Made by a program: the position numbers and the translations under genes. Below are positions 19,383 to 32,700 of a stretch of DNA of 64,000 bases, piece after piece (positions within the stretch are counted from its first letter, which is position 1; the number at the start of each line of letters is the position of its first letter). Origin of the DNA: Lactobacillus sp. ESL0701 (GTDB lineage: Bacteria; Bacillota; Bacilli; Lactobacillales; Lactobacillaceae); NCBI RefSeq assembly GCF_029433445.1, contig NZ_JAQTIC010000002.1, positions 186,001 to 250,000 of the forward strand, read 5' to 3'. The notes under the pieces were generated by a model. It had not been told where the DNA came from. It saw nothing but the letters and a program-made list of their open reading frames with translations, and ran no database searches.

Positions 19383-20689
19383 TGAAGCCGTTAGCTTATC
19401 GCATGCGCCCACAAAATCTTGACGAAGTTGTTGGTCAGCAGCATTTGATTGGTCCTGGTAAGATTATTCGCCGCATGGTTGAAGCCAAGTTACTTTCTTC
19501 CATGATTTTATATGGACCGCCGGGAATTGGTAAGACCAGTATTGCCAGTGCAATTGCCGGTTCAACCAAATATGCTTTTCGCAAACTTAATGCTGCCACT
19601 GACAGTAAGAAGCAATTAGAACAGGTCGCCGCTGAAGGCAAAATGAGCGGGACAGTAATTTTATTACTGGATGAAATTCATCGTTTGGACAAAACTAAGC
19701 AGGATTATCTTCTGCCACTGCTCGAATCTGGACAAATTATTCTGATTGGTGCCACAACTGAAAATCCATATATTTCAATTTCTCCTGCTATTAGATCACG
19801 CTGTCAGATTTTTGAACTTAAACCATTAGCTGAAAACGATGTTGCGCAAGCAATTAAACGCGCTCTAACCAATAAGCAAAATGGTCTTGGTGAATATCAG
19901 GTAAAACTAACCGATGATGCGGAAAAATTGTTAATTCAAAAAGGAAATGGCGATTTACGAGCAACCTTAAACGGTCTAGAACTAGCAGTGCGGTCAACCA
20001 AGCAGGAACTGATTGCTGCTGGAAAAGAAGACACTGGCTTTACCATTACTCAGCAAGAAATGGCCGATTCTATTCAGATGCGCAGTCAAAACTTTGACGC
20101 CTCCGGCGACGGTCATTACGATCTAGTTTCGGCTTTTCAAAAATCAATTCGTGGTTCTGACACTGACGCTGCCTTGCACTACCTAGCGCGCTTAATCGAA
20201 TCCGGAGATTTAGTTTCTATTTGCCGGCGCTTGAGTGTTATTGCCTATGAAGACATTGGTTTAGCCAATCCTGCAGCAGCACAACATGCAATTATTGCCA
20301 TTCAAGCCGCCCAAAATCTCGGCTTTCCCGAGGCACGCATTCCTTTAGCTAACGCAGTTATCGAATTAGCACTCTCACCTAAAAGTAACAGTGCAATGGC
20401 AGCAATTGATGCCGCCATTAGTGATGTTCGTCAAAATGACATTGGTGCAATTCCAGCCGATCTTAAGGATGCCCATTATTCTGGTGCCAAAAAGTTGGGT
20501 CACGGCACAGGTTATACTTATCCTCATAATTACCCTAATGACTGGATTGCCCAACAATACTTACCAGATCAATTAGTTGGTAAGCAATATTTTACGCCCA
20601 AGGGCAATTCCAAAATTGAAAAAGCACTCAAGAAACAATACCAGATTTTGCAGCAAATGCAGAAAGATGGTCTTAACAAGCAGAAGTAA
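19382..20689 (+). CDS. rarA: RarA (MgsA), replication-associated AAA+ ATPase
   Basis: Clamp-loader-like ATPase that acts at stalled forks, 435 residues. Walker A GPPGIGKT is at 45-52 and Walker B is LLLDEIHR; a sensor region GATTENPYISI and the C-terminal tetramerisation part (DLKDAHYSGAKKLGHG) are typical. ATG overlaps the previous stop (TAATG). A strong hairpin ends the unit. Confidence 0.96.
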   Translation: MKPLAYRMRPQNLDEVVGQQHLIGPGKIIRRMVEAKLLSSMILYGPPGIGKTSIASAIAGSTKYAFRKLNAATDSKKQLEQVAAEGKMSGTVILLLDEIHRLDKTKQDYLLPLLESGQIILIGATTENPYISISPAIRSRCQIFELKPLAENDVAQAIKRALTNKQNGLGEYQVKLTDDAEKLLIQKGNGDLRATLNGLELAVRSTKQELIAAGKEDTGFTITQQEMADSIQMRSQNFDASGDGHYDLVSAFQKSIRGSDTDAALHYLARLIESGDLVSICRRLSVIAYEDIGLANPAAAQHAIIAIQAAQNLGFPEARIPLANAVIELALSPKSNSAMAAIDAAISDVRQNDIGAIPADLKDAHYSGAKKLGHGTGYTYPHNYPNDWIAQQYLPDQLVGKQYFTPKGNSKIEKALKKQYQILQQMQKDGLNKQK

Positions 20690-20703
20690 TTCTATATAAA
20701 ACA

Positions 20704-20749
20704 AAAAATGCCCCAAATTGTCATTTTAACAATTTGGGACATTTTTAAT
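20704..20749. terminator. Bidirectional terminator between rarA and the giant surface gene
   Basis: CCCAAATTGT and ACAATTTGGG form a 10-bp perfect stem with a 7-base loop; A-run on the left, T-run on the right. It serves two convergent genes. Confidence 0.9.
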
Positions 20750-20756
20750 TTAAAGC

Positions 20757-23700
20757 TTATTTCTTATCGAAGTTAGCTTTCTTAACAAATTTTCCTTTGG
20801 CTGTAATGTAATACTTTTTGCCATGAATTGAAATTGGGTTACCATAAGTCTTAACTAACTTATGCTTCTTAAGCACCCGCTTACCTTCACGATTGCCATA
20901 TTGGCTGTAAATGTAAGCATTGTGCTGCAAGCGCAACTTCTTGGCATCAATATTGGCAGCCTTAATATACATACCATCATCGAGTTCGTAATAAATCACA
21001 CCGTCGATTGACTTAGCACCAGCAGTTGTAATAACTGTACCAGCACTGAAAATCAAACCATTTGCACGAACACCTTTGTCATTGTAAGCATAAGCATTAT
21101 GCATAATCTTCTTTTGAACTGGTGCATCAGGCTTGTCGCTAATTGGACCAACTGTTGCCTCAACTTTAGCAGTCTTAGTTACAGTTTCAGTATCAGCAGC
21201 ATCTGACTCTGATACATTAGTAGCCCGAACAAATTTATTCTCACCAATAATGTAATACTTGATACCGCGAATCGTAACAGCATCACCGAAAGTAGCAATA
21301 TTAGTACCTGCCTTGATAGCATGACGAGATTTAATTCTTTGACCATATTCATTGTAAACATAGGCATTATGCTTCAAAGTCGTGTGGATGCTGTTGATAT
21401 TAGTACATACCACGTAATACTTCTTATCATTAGCACCATGGTCGATTAAGACAAAGTAATCCTTGTCACCAATCTTCTCTTTACCATAAGTCTTAACAAC
21501 TGAACCAGCCTTTAAGTCAACCATGTTAGCACGTTCGCCGTTTTCATCGTAAAGATAGGCGTTATGCATCAAGATTAGATCCTCTTCGCTGTCATTTGAA
21601 TGCTGTACAGGTTGTTGTGCAGCTTCACCATTTGATGATGAAGAATTATTACCAATAATAGTATTAATAGTTGCCTCATCAGTGTAATCATTCTTGATCT
21701 GATTAATAGTATTATCTCGATCTTGGTTAATAGAATTAATATCAGAATCATGCTCAATCTTATTTTTGCCAGCTTGGGCATCTTGCTTAACTTTATCTTT
21801 CAGCTTGTCCTTTTGATCCTTACTCCAATTCTTGTTGTTATCAATTGCCGCATTGGCTTCTGTAACAGCATGATCAATGGCAGTCTCAGCATTATTCTTA
21901 GCAACATTAGGGTCTTTGTTTAAAATATCAGCTAAATTATTATCAGAAATTGCATTATTAATATTATTAATTGCATCATCTTTAGCCTTATTAACCTTAT
22001 CTGCTGTATCTGAAGCATCAATGTCACGATCACCCTGAGTAACGTAATCATCAATTTCCTTGTCAACTTTGTTCTTCAAAGCTTGCTTCTCAGTATCGGT
22101 ATAAGGTGTACCATCTGGCTTGTTAGTCAAATGATCAATCTTATTCTTAGCATTAGCTGCAGCATCTGCCACTTCACCCTTAGCAATTTCCTTTTCCGCT
22201 TCTAAGGCATCAGCATTAATTGCCTCAGCAGTATCGCCTTGAGCAACTTGATGCTTATTAAATGCAGCATCAGTCTTTGAAGTATCAGCGTTTGGACCGT
22301 ATTGGCTGTGCAGCTTATCAATTGCGTTTTTGTGGGCTGCACTAATAGCATTATTAGCCGCAGCAATTGCTGATTGCTTTTTCTTGCTGGCGTCAAAAGC
22401 ATTCTTAATTGCTGATTGCTTATCAGCAACGTTGGCACTTGTTGTATCAGCACTTGTAATAGCATCAATTGCCGTTGTGTCAGCATTATTGCCTAATTGA
22501 TCTTTTGCGGTAGTCTTTTCCGCTTCAACCACATTAGCTAAACCGTTATTTTCGGCGGTCTTATACTCACCATCAGTTACCTGATTAATCGCAGCTAATG
22601 CATCATGTTCTGCTTGGTCAATTTTGGCTGCTTCGTCACTATTCTTTGCGACACCTAAATCTTGACGGGCTCTATCAGCTGCATCTTGAATAGCTTTTTG
22701 GGCTTTTTGCTTATTTTGACGCTCCTCTTTAACATTAGAATCTTGATTAATGATTGCATTAATTGCAGCTTCATCACTATTGTCACAATCACCTTTAATC
22801 TTGTTAATGGCATTAATAGCAGTCTGCTTAGCTGTATCAACATCAGAAACTGTCTTAGCAGCATCAATAGTACCCTGGTTATCTTTAGTACCGTTGGCTT
22901 TATCAACTTCATGTTGAATAGCATCCTTAATTGCTTGCTTTTCGGCATTAGTGTAAGGAGTTCCATCTTGATGATTAGTCAGCTTGTCAACGGCATTAGC
23001 GGCATCCTTGCCAGCCTGGATAACATCTTGCTTAGCCTTGTTTTTGGCATTAGTTACAAGATTCTTATCAGTATTTAGTGCATTTTGATCTGCATCAGTA
23101 TTACCAGCACTATCATCAGCAATAGTATTCAAATTATCGTTTAAAGTACCACTAACTGTACCATCTTTAGTTGCAGCTTCAGCTTCTTCCTGACTAATAC
23201 CATCTTTATCTTGAGTAGAATTATTAATATCCTGATTTGCCTTAGAAACATCACTCTCAATTAAGGCATCCAACGCATTCTTTTCAGCATCAGTGTAAGC
23301 TGAACCATCTCCATGCTTCAAATTCTTAATGTGATTCTTGGCTGCATTAGCTGCATCTTTGATAGCACCCTTGGCAATTTCTTGCTCAGCTGCCTTGACA
23401 GCATCCTTAATGGCTTGAGGGGTTGAACCAGTAACATTCTTATTAGTGTTATAAGCATTATCAAGATTAGTAGTATCAGTACCTTTAGGTAACTTATTCT
23501 TAGCTGCATTATAGACAGCTGCTAAGTCATTTTCAGCTTGTGCTTTAGCCTTATCTAATTGAACTGCTGGATCATTAGCTAAAGCATCCTTGTCATTATT
23601 AGAATTACCTGTTGCATCAGCTAAAATTTTATCAATAGCGGTATCACGAGCCTCAGTAACAGTGTCTGGCTCAGTTGTTCCCGTCGTAATTGTACCTTGG

Positions 23701-26700
23701 TCGCCAGTTGCAGCTGCAACATCCTTATCAATTTGACCCTTTAAGGCTTCTTTTTGGTGATCGGTAAAGTTAGGTAATTTATCAATTTGGTCCTTGGCAT
23801 AAGTTCCAGCTTCATTAACGGCTGCCTTATCGATATTCTTAATTGCATCATCAACATTTTGCAGAGCATCTAAGGCTAGACCATTCAATTGGTCGAGTTC
23901 ATGTTGGTGAACTTGATCAAGTTCACCACCTGGGTGATAAGCAGCCCCTAATTTCTTTTTAGCCGAGTTATATGCTGCATCAATTTTAGCTGCTGCATTT
24001 GTTTTAGCATCAGCAAGTTTACCAGCATCATCTTTCTTAGCACTATCAGCAAGGGTATTCATATCATTAACAACATCACCCTTAGCTTTATCAATCTTAC
24101 CTTGGTTACCGACCGTGTCGTTAGCACTTGGAGTAACACCAAGAATATTATTGATTGCATTATTAGCATCACTATTAACTTGATCTTCATACGGCTTCTT
24201 TTGATCGTCGGTTAAGTTAGAATTGTTATTAATTGCGGCATTGGCTGCAGCTTCAGCATCTTCAACGTCCTTGATTGCCTTAAGCTTGTTCAAAGCTGTT
24301 AAACCGGCATCATAGGCATCTGTTGCATCTGGAATTGTAGTCTTATGACCATCTTGTGTTTTATCAAGTTGCTTAATACTATTATTGACAGTATCAATTA
24401 AATCCTTATACGTATCCTTTTGCTTAGCAGACAAGCCGTCTTTAAAGCTGTTCCACTTATCACTTAGGTCCTGATGAGCATTGTCAGCTTCGTCATCAAA
24501 CCAAGGATAAGTAGTATTTTGTTCATTTTGTTTAATGACTCTGTCAATCATCTTTTGATAATCATTAGCAATTTGTTCCGTCTCTTTTTCATAAGCAGCT
24601 GCCGATAACGATTGACCATTTTCGTCCTTTTTATTATCTTCAAGTCGCTGTTGTGCTTCATCATAAAGATCTTGCAGCTTTTTATGAGCTGCATCTTTTT
24701 GATCATCAGTTAATTGTGAACGGTCAATAATCTTATCTGCATCAGCTTTTTCTTGAGCTAACTTCTTAGTTGCATCCCCTTTATGATTGTTAATCTTGGC
24801 TCCGTCAATCAGCTTATTAATCTTACCAACCGCGGTATTCTTAATACCTTCTGGAGAGTTAGGATCGGTTGGGTCAGCGTTAGTAGTATCAGCAATTTGT
24901 TTTTCAGCATCACTAACTACCTTACCAATATCGTCTGCTAAAGCAGGATTATCTGTTTTCGCCTTATTAGCTGCATCTTCCAAATCTTTGTCAGCCTGCC
25001 GTTTATGATCATTCAGTTTTGCCTTATTAATAATCGCATCAACAGCCTTTTCGCCAGCTTTTTCCGCATTATCTACTTCTTTTGCAGCAGCAGCATAATC
25101 ATCACTCGTTGGCTTATCTGGCAGCTTCACACCGTTAATGTTCTTAGCAGCCTCTTGACGAGCAGTATCAATTTGATGCTTATAGTCGGCTTTTTCTTGA
25201 GCATTCAAATTAGGCATAGCATCAATTGCTGCATCAGCACCAGATTGACCATCAATGTAGTCATTAAGTGCGGTTGTCTGATGATGTTGCTGATTCAATA
25301 ATTTGTAAGGCAGCAATGCATTGTCAACATCTGTCTCACAACCTTGCTCTACGTTATCCACGTCATCCTTATTAGTATCTAAACCAAAGATTGTATCTTC
25401 ACCAGCGCGTTGGGCTGTATGAATAGCCTCTTGAGCTGCCGCAATTTCAGCCGGTGTTAATTGGTCAAAATCAGGATTAGTATTGGTTACAGTACCTTGA
25501 TCAGCTTTAGCATGTGCCTTTAACTTTTCAACTGCCTTTTCTTTGATATCCCAACCATTGGTTAAGTTGGTCAATTGCTTAACAGCATCATTAGCATCAG
25601 CATTCATCTTATCAATTGCATTTTCAGAATCCTGACGATGCTTGTTAATACTATTGTTAGCCGCGTTACTAATCTTATTAATTGCATCATAAACACTCTG
25701 CTTCTGATCAGCGGTCATATTCGGGTGTTCTGCAAGTAATTTCTTAGCATCATTCTCTGCAACATTTACTGCAGCAGCTACCTTATCCAAGTCAGCCTTT
25801 TGGGCTTCATCCTTATTAATGTCATCGCTAGCAGCATCTAATGCCTGATTACCGTCACTTTCAGCTTTATCAATTCCAGCTTGGTCAGTTGCAGCGTTAA
25901 TCTTTCCTTCTGCTGTACTTAAAGCATTATCAACTTCTGCGTTTAGACCGCCCTTGCCATCAGTACCATTAGCTTGAGTTTCGCTTAATTTGCCGGCAGC
26001 TAAATCATCCTTAATCTTTTGCTTAAGTTTATCAGCCTTATCCTTTAAGCTATCCTTAGCTGTCTTTTGAGCAGCTGTGAAAGCAGTATTAGAAGCAGTA
26101 TTAGTAATATTGTTAATAGCATCCTCTGTATTATTGACAATATCAGGAATCTTACTTTGATCCGTCGTCTGATTGATCTCATATTGACCACCATCAGGTT
26201 TGGTTGAGATTGCTTTATTAACCTTATCAATGGCATCTTGTTTCTGCTTGTCAGTCAAATTAGTTAAACCATTAATCTTGTCAATAGCAGCTTGCGCATC
26301 TTGTTTTAGCTTTTCATCAGCCTTATTCTTAGCTGCTTGTAAACTCGCTGCATCTAAAGCTGCCTGCATATCACTAATACCCTGATCGCGATCAGATGTG
26401 ATATCAGACGTATTAGAATCACCTTTGACATTATTTACAGCATCATCATGAGCCTTTGAAGCTTGATCCTTATATTGAGCTAATTGATCTTGGGTTAGGT
26501 CATCCTTTAAATCATCAATTTGGTCAAGAACACCCTTATTGCCTTTACCATCTCCATTTAGTTTGTTATTTAAAGCCGTGATTGCATCTTGCTTGGCTGT
26601 ATTAATTGCGGCTGCTTCATTAGAATCTGCTGTATTCTTAACACCATCAATTTTGTTCTCATAGTTCTTAACTGTGTTGTCAACAGCTGTTGGTGTCTGA

Positions 26701-29700
26701 TCAGTATTATCAATTTCATTCACAGCAGCGTTTACGAGTGAATCAACTGTATCTTTATCATTTTGATTAGTTAATTGCCCCTTAATCTTCTCACCGTAAT
26801 CTTTAATAGCTTGCTTACCCTTGGCTTTAGCTGAGGCTAACAATGCTGGATTTTCAGCAGCAGCAGCTGTGTTTTGAGCATTAGTAACAGCATCAGCAAT
26901 ATCTTGCTTGTTTTTAGCAGCAGATACTGCATTTTTACCTTCTGTCCTAGCAGTCTCAATATCTTTATTAGCCTTATCAAAAGTCGGCTTAGCTTCAGCT
27001 TGTTCAGCAGGAGTTAAAGTGTTCCATTCATTAGCTAAAGCTTTTTCGGCATCATTACATGCTGTATCAATATCCTTATCAGCTTGATCCTTTAAGCCAT
27101 TAAGATAATCCTGATTAGCAGCTGCTTCAGCATCGGCAATTGCAGTTTCACCATCTTTTTCGGCTTGGTTAGCACTAGGACTGTCTGTTGCCTTATCAAC
27201 ATTAGCTTTAGCAGTATCGCGAGCATTATCAATTGCTGTATAAGCATCTTGCTTCTGATCATCAGTTAAATTAGTCTGCTTAATTCGATCTTTAGCGTCT
27301 TGAGCAGCTTGGTCTAGTTTAACCTTATCCTGATCTTTAACAGTATCAAGACCTTGAGCTTTATCAAGAATATCTTGCATAGCATCACAGCCAGCTTGTG
27401 CATCCTTGCCAACTTGAGCTGGGGTTGCAGGGTTAGGATTATTAACCTTATCTAATGCAGCATCATAGGCATCTTGAACACTCTGCTTCAGAGCATCCTT
27501 ACTTGGCGTATCAAGGTTCTTCAATGCATCAATGGCATTATCAACTGCTGTTTGCTTGTTATCCAGCTGATGTTTGCCAGCATTCTTAGCGTTTTGCAAA
27601 TCAGCTGCAGCACTAATACTAGTAAATTTCGGCTTAGCATTTGCCACAATACTAGTTACATCACTAGGTGTAGTTGCAGTATTAACAGCAGTTTCAGCGG
27701 CAGTTAATGCGGCATCCACTCTATCCTTAAAAGTCTTCTTTTCATCTGAGCCAAGAGAAGTTAAGCCATCAATATGCTTCTTAGCTGCAGTAGCGGCATC
27801 TTCAAGAGCTTGCAACGCGTCAGATTTACTGTTAGACAAAGCCGTATCTGAAATACCATCAACAACTCCCTGCATTTCATCAATAGCAGTTTCTTTGTCT
27901 CTGCCAACTTGATCCTTTGTCGTGTCCTTATTGATCGCGCTGGTGCCAGCATCATGGAAGCCATTAATTTGGTTTTTCATGTCAGTATACTGCTTATCAG
28001 TAATTGAATGGTTATTATGTGCAGCTTCAACTGCCTGAAGATCATTATCACGTTCAGTATCTAAATCAGTAATTGCGTCAGATTTTGCTGCTTCAAGATC
28101 GGCTTGAGCAGCATCTTGCTTAAGCTGATCTTCACCCTTCTGCTCGGCAGTATTAACATCAGCAGTATTTGTAGCAGTATTAATTGCTGATTGGGAAGCC
28201 TGATAATCTTCGTCAAGCTGATCAATAATCTTCGACTTATCACTTGAGCTAACTTGAGTATCCTTATAACCGTTAACCTTAGACTTTGCTGCGTCATATG
28301 CATCCTTTAACTTATTAAGTGCATCATTCTTAGCCTTATTTACCGCATTTTCTTTATTTTCCTTATCAGTCTTGTCTTCATTTGCAGCATTAGTTAAAAC
28401 ATTGTCGATATTATGAATGGCCTTATTCTTATCGTCCTCAACTTCAGAATCATTTGCTGTTGCAAGTGCATCAATTCCAGCTGCTGCGGCATTATTAGCA
28501 TCATTGACTAATTGCTGACGATGGTCATCAGTTAAGTCAGGATATTTGCCCTTACTCTTATCAAGAGCAGCTAAAACCTTATCACGTTCATCTTTAATTG
28601 CCTGAACAGCTTGACTGCGTTTATCCTTATTAGTTTCACTGGTTAATAAATTATTAAGATTGGCAACACCGTTATTATAGGCATCCTTAACGCCATCTTT
28701 ATCTTGGGCGGCATTAATTTGTTTATTAGCAGCATCAACGATATCTTTAGCTTTTTGCTTTGCTGCAGCTAGGTTATCGCCAGTTAAAGTTGCCAGCTTG
28801 TCAAGAGCATCATCAACGGCTTTTTCTTTTTGTCCAAGTAAATCTTGGGCGGCTTGTTTAGCTGCCGCAAGAATATTATCCTTAGCCGTTTGCTCCTTAT
28901 CAGCAATCTGCTGGGAATTATCTGGTGCAGTTGTTGTATCACCATCAGAAATTCCATCAATTGAGCTTTCACCTTTAGTTAAAGCATCATCAATTGCCTG
29001 ATTAGCGCCAGTGATACCTAAGTCATTCTTAATTTGATTTGCGTAACCAGCAGTTTCAGCCTCAGCAGCTTCCTTGTTGAACTTATTAAGAGCTCTTTGC
29101 TTTCGATTATTAATCTCATCGGCATTATTCGTGGCGAAAATTGAATCCTTGCTGTCTTTATCAGTCTTATCAGTCGCAGCTTTGTATGCTTGATCAAGGG
29201 CTTGGTTATATTGATCTTGCTCACTTGCAGACAAACCAGAATTCTTAATCCGAGTCTTAGCAGCTTGATAAGCTTGGTCAAGTCCATCTTCTGCATCACC
29301 ATGCAAGACCGCATTATTAATTGCATTAGTTCCATTATCAGCTGCTGCTTCAATAGGACCATTGCCATTCTTATCAGTATTCTTGTCCGTATCCTTAGCT
29401 GCATTAAGTACATCTTTAACTGCTTGTTTCCAAGCATCATTGATAGCCGGTGCTTGTTCAGGGTGAGTCTGTTTAGCCTGATCAGCTGCTAACTTTAATT
29501 TATTAAGAGCAGCCAAACGTTTAGTAACATCATCAATTAAGGCTTGTGCTTGCTTATTCTTAGTGGCAGCATCCGTATCATTCTTCGCAGTATCAATGGC
29601 GCCACCGTCTTTAGCAATGGCAGCTGCATCATTTAGTTCTTTGTTAAGAGCATTAATTCCTTGGACAATATCAGAATCTGTACCAATCCCAGCTCCATTT

Positions 29701-32700
29701 AGGTTACCCTTCATGTCACTAACTTTATTAGTCAGACTGTCGTAAGTATTACCGTCTTTATCAGTACCACCATTAATTTGAGCATTAAGATGACTCTTTA
29801 ACCCATCTTTATAACCTGCAATGGCCTTGTTAATTTCATCAATACCATTTTTAACATCAGTAACGCTATCTTGGTTGTCTGCATTAGCATTGGCATGAGT
29901 GCCATCTTGCAAGTTGGCAATATTAGATTCCCCGCTAATTGCAGCCTGCGCATTACCATTAGCCGTATTAATAGCAGCGGTACAATTTGGATAAGCATCC
30001 GTCATACTGTTAGCATACTTTTGCAATTCAGAAGCAGCATTTGCCTTAGCAATAGACAAATCAATTGCTTTCTTAGCATTAGTAATATCATTACTGCCAG
30101 TAAACTCGCTGCCGTCACCCTTAAAGGCTAAATCATTAGCAACATTATTTTTAGAATTATCAATGTCACTTTGGTACGTAGAACCAGTAGGTAAAGTCAA
30201 ACCGGATAATTCGTTGCCCTTTGTACCATCATAATCTGTAATTGCAGTCGATAGCTTTTCCTTATACTTGCCAAAAGCTGTTTGCTTAACACCATTAACA
30301 ACCGTGTCCTTGTTAGAACCATCAGCAGCTATTGAGTTAAGCGCGTTATCAATATCAGCATCAGTTAAGCCAGAGCCTTCACCTGTAAAGTCAGTAGTAT
30401 CAACTCCTGCCTTATTCAAATCATCCTTAGCTTTTGCAATATATTGTTGAATATCGCTGTATGCTTGAGCCTTATTTTGAGCTGCACTAATTGAATTCAG
30501 CGCATTAGTTTTAGCCGTGTTAATTTTACCAAAATCATCAGAACCATAAATAGATTTATCTGCATCATAATTTGGATTAGGCTGACCATTATCTAAAGTT
30601 GGTTTAGCAGTAGCTGCATTGACTGCATCGTCAACTGCTTGCTTATAATCTGTATACTTTTGTTGATGTTCTGGAGTTTGATCAGGATCTGCCTTAGCAG
30701 CAGTATCGATTGCTTCTTTTGCATTATTTGCTGCCGCATTAATTGCATTGACTGCATCTTTTTGCTTTTCAGCAGGATCTGCAATGCCATCATTTAATCC
30801 TGTAGAATGACTACCTGCTGGATCTTTAGGATCATAGCTAATAAAGTTAGCTTCTGGAACAACATTGATTGCATCACCCTTTTGATAGGAGCCAACAGGC
30901 AGTGTAAATGAAAATACACCAGTAGTCGGGTCAGCCTTTGCTACATATGTATGCGGCAAATCATTAGTAACTCCTTTTGGTCCGTCATTAGTATCTGCAT
31001 ATGGGTCTTCAATTGGCTTAGTTGGCTTGTAGTATTCTGTTGAGTTGCCAATCTTTACAGCAATATAAATATCGGTACCACAATGCATCACCTTACTAAA
31101 TAAATTATTCGGTTGATCATAACCATCTACATCTTTGTTATAACCAGTGACTTTCCCACTAACAGTTAAAGAACCATCATCGTTTTGATGATATGATGGC
31201 TTGCCTATATTTCCATTATCATCTTGAATGTTTAAGAAACCACCAGAATTAGCTGGCAACATTTTGATATTGTTATAACCAATATTGCCTTTGGATGAGA
31301 AGGCTTTTTCAATAACACCTGCAAAAATTTGGTCAAATGGCACCTTATTAGTTACAAGACCATTAAGTTTAGAAAGTAAAGTGCTGGGATCTGAAACGCC
31401 AAATGCTTCTATCAGAATATTTGCAAGGCCAGGATTTTCCTTCAGGTCACCAGCTATGGTCTTAAGAGTGGCTTGGCTAAGTGATTGCTTACCATTCAAG
31501 ACCTCAATCCCATTAGGGATAACACTAATTCCTGTATCAGTCTTTTTAATCTTTAATACGTGGAATGCTGGCAACATAATTGGCGGCATATTAGGGAACT
31601 TATCAGAAAAGTCGAATACTTGGCGAACATTAGTAATATCAATTTCATTATTACCAATAATACTTGTACCGTCAGTAGTATTCAGTGAAGCATTTAACAC
31701 CAACTTCTGTGGGTTGTTAACTGTTAAAGCATCTGTGCTGGCAACATCAACCAACATTATTTTTCCAGTACCAGCACCGTAATTTTTATCATTTGGATGG
31801 TTAGGATCATTCTGTAATTCAACATCCAAAGTACCATTTTCTAAATCAGCTTTACCACCAATATATATTAAAGTACCAGAATACTTTTGCATATTTTTAC
31901 CATATACATTAAGAGTGCCACCAGCACCAATATCTAAAGTACCTTGATCATAAAGTAGAACACTTGCCATACTACTACCGCCAGTACTATCACTAATATC
32001 GCCGTTAGTATTAATTGTAATCGTTCCGTTGTCAATTATTTGAGCTTTACCAGTTTGACTCGTCAAAGTAATTGCTGCAGCACGATGTTTATCAAGCACA
32101 CCAGAATAATCTGGAGTACCAACATTAATAACTAAGTTAGCTCCCTTATTAACAAAAACGGAACCTTCCCCATCACGAACCACAATACCACTAGCCTTAG
32201 AAGTATTTTGTGCATTATCACCATCAGAACCATCAAGCATACGAGGATTTAAGGTTACATTTGCACCTTCTTCAATATAAACATTATTTCTATTATTTCT
32301 TCCTGTAGTAGTATTCGTAGTATCTGATCCACCATGTAATTCAATTACATTACCATCGCAAGTTGAACCCACAAAAGTTGAACCTTTAGTGAAGTAAAGA
32401 TTTTCACCTTGTTCCATTAATTCAAATAATTGTTGACCACCGTCCCCTGAGTTAGAACCATTAGCTTGATAACTTTTTTGATCAATTGGACTTACATAAG
32501 AAGCTACGGCATCAGCATTAACCGTTCCCTTGATATAAATATCAGTATATTGACCACTATAAGTAACCTGTGAACCATGAAAATCAACATCTTGAAGTGT
32601 AAGCTTAGATAAAGAATCAGTTCCATCAACTGAATTTGACAGACCATAATAACTTTGTGAGTAAATGCTTAAATTATTGTATGTAACATCAGATTTACCT

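Noticed and set aside
21600-30785. Many long open frames on both strands inside the giant gene
   Set aside because: They are shadows produced by the biased A/D/N/K codons of the repeat region; none has a ribosome site or recognisable protein.
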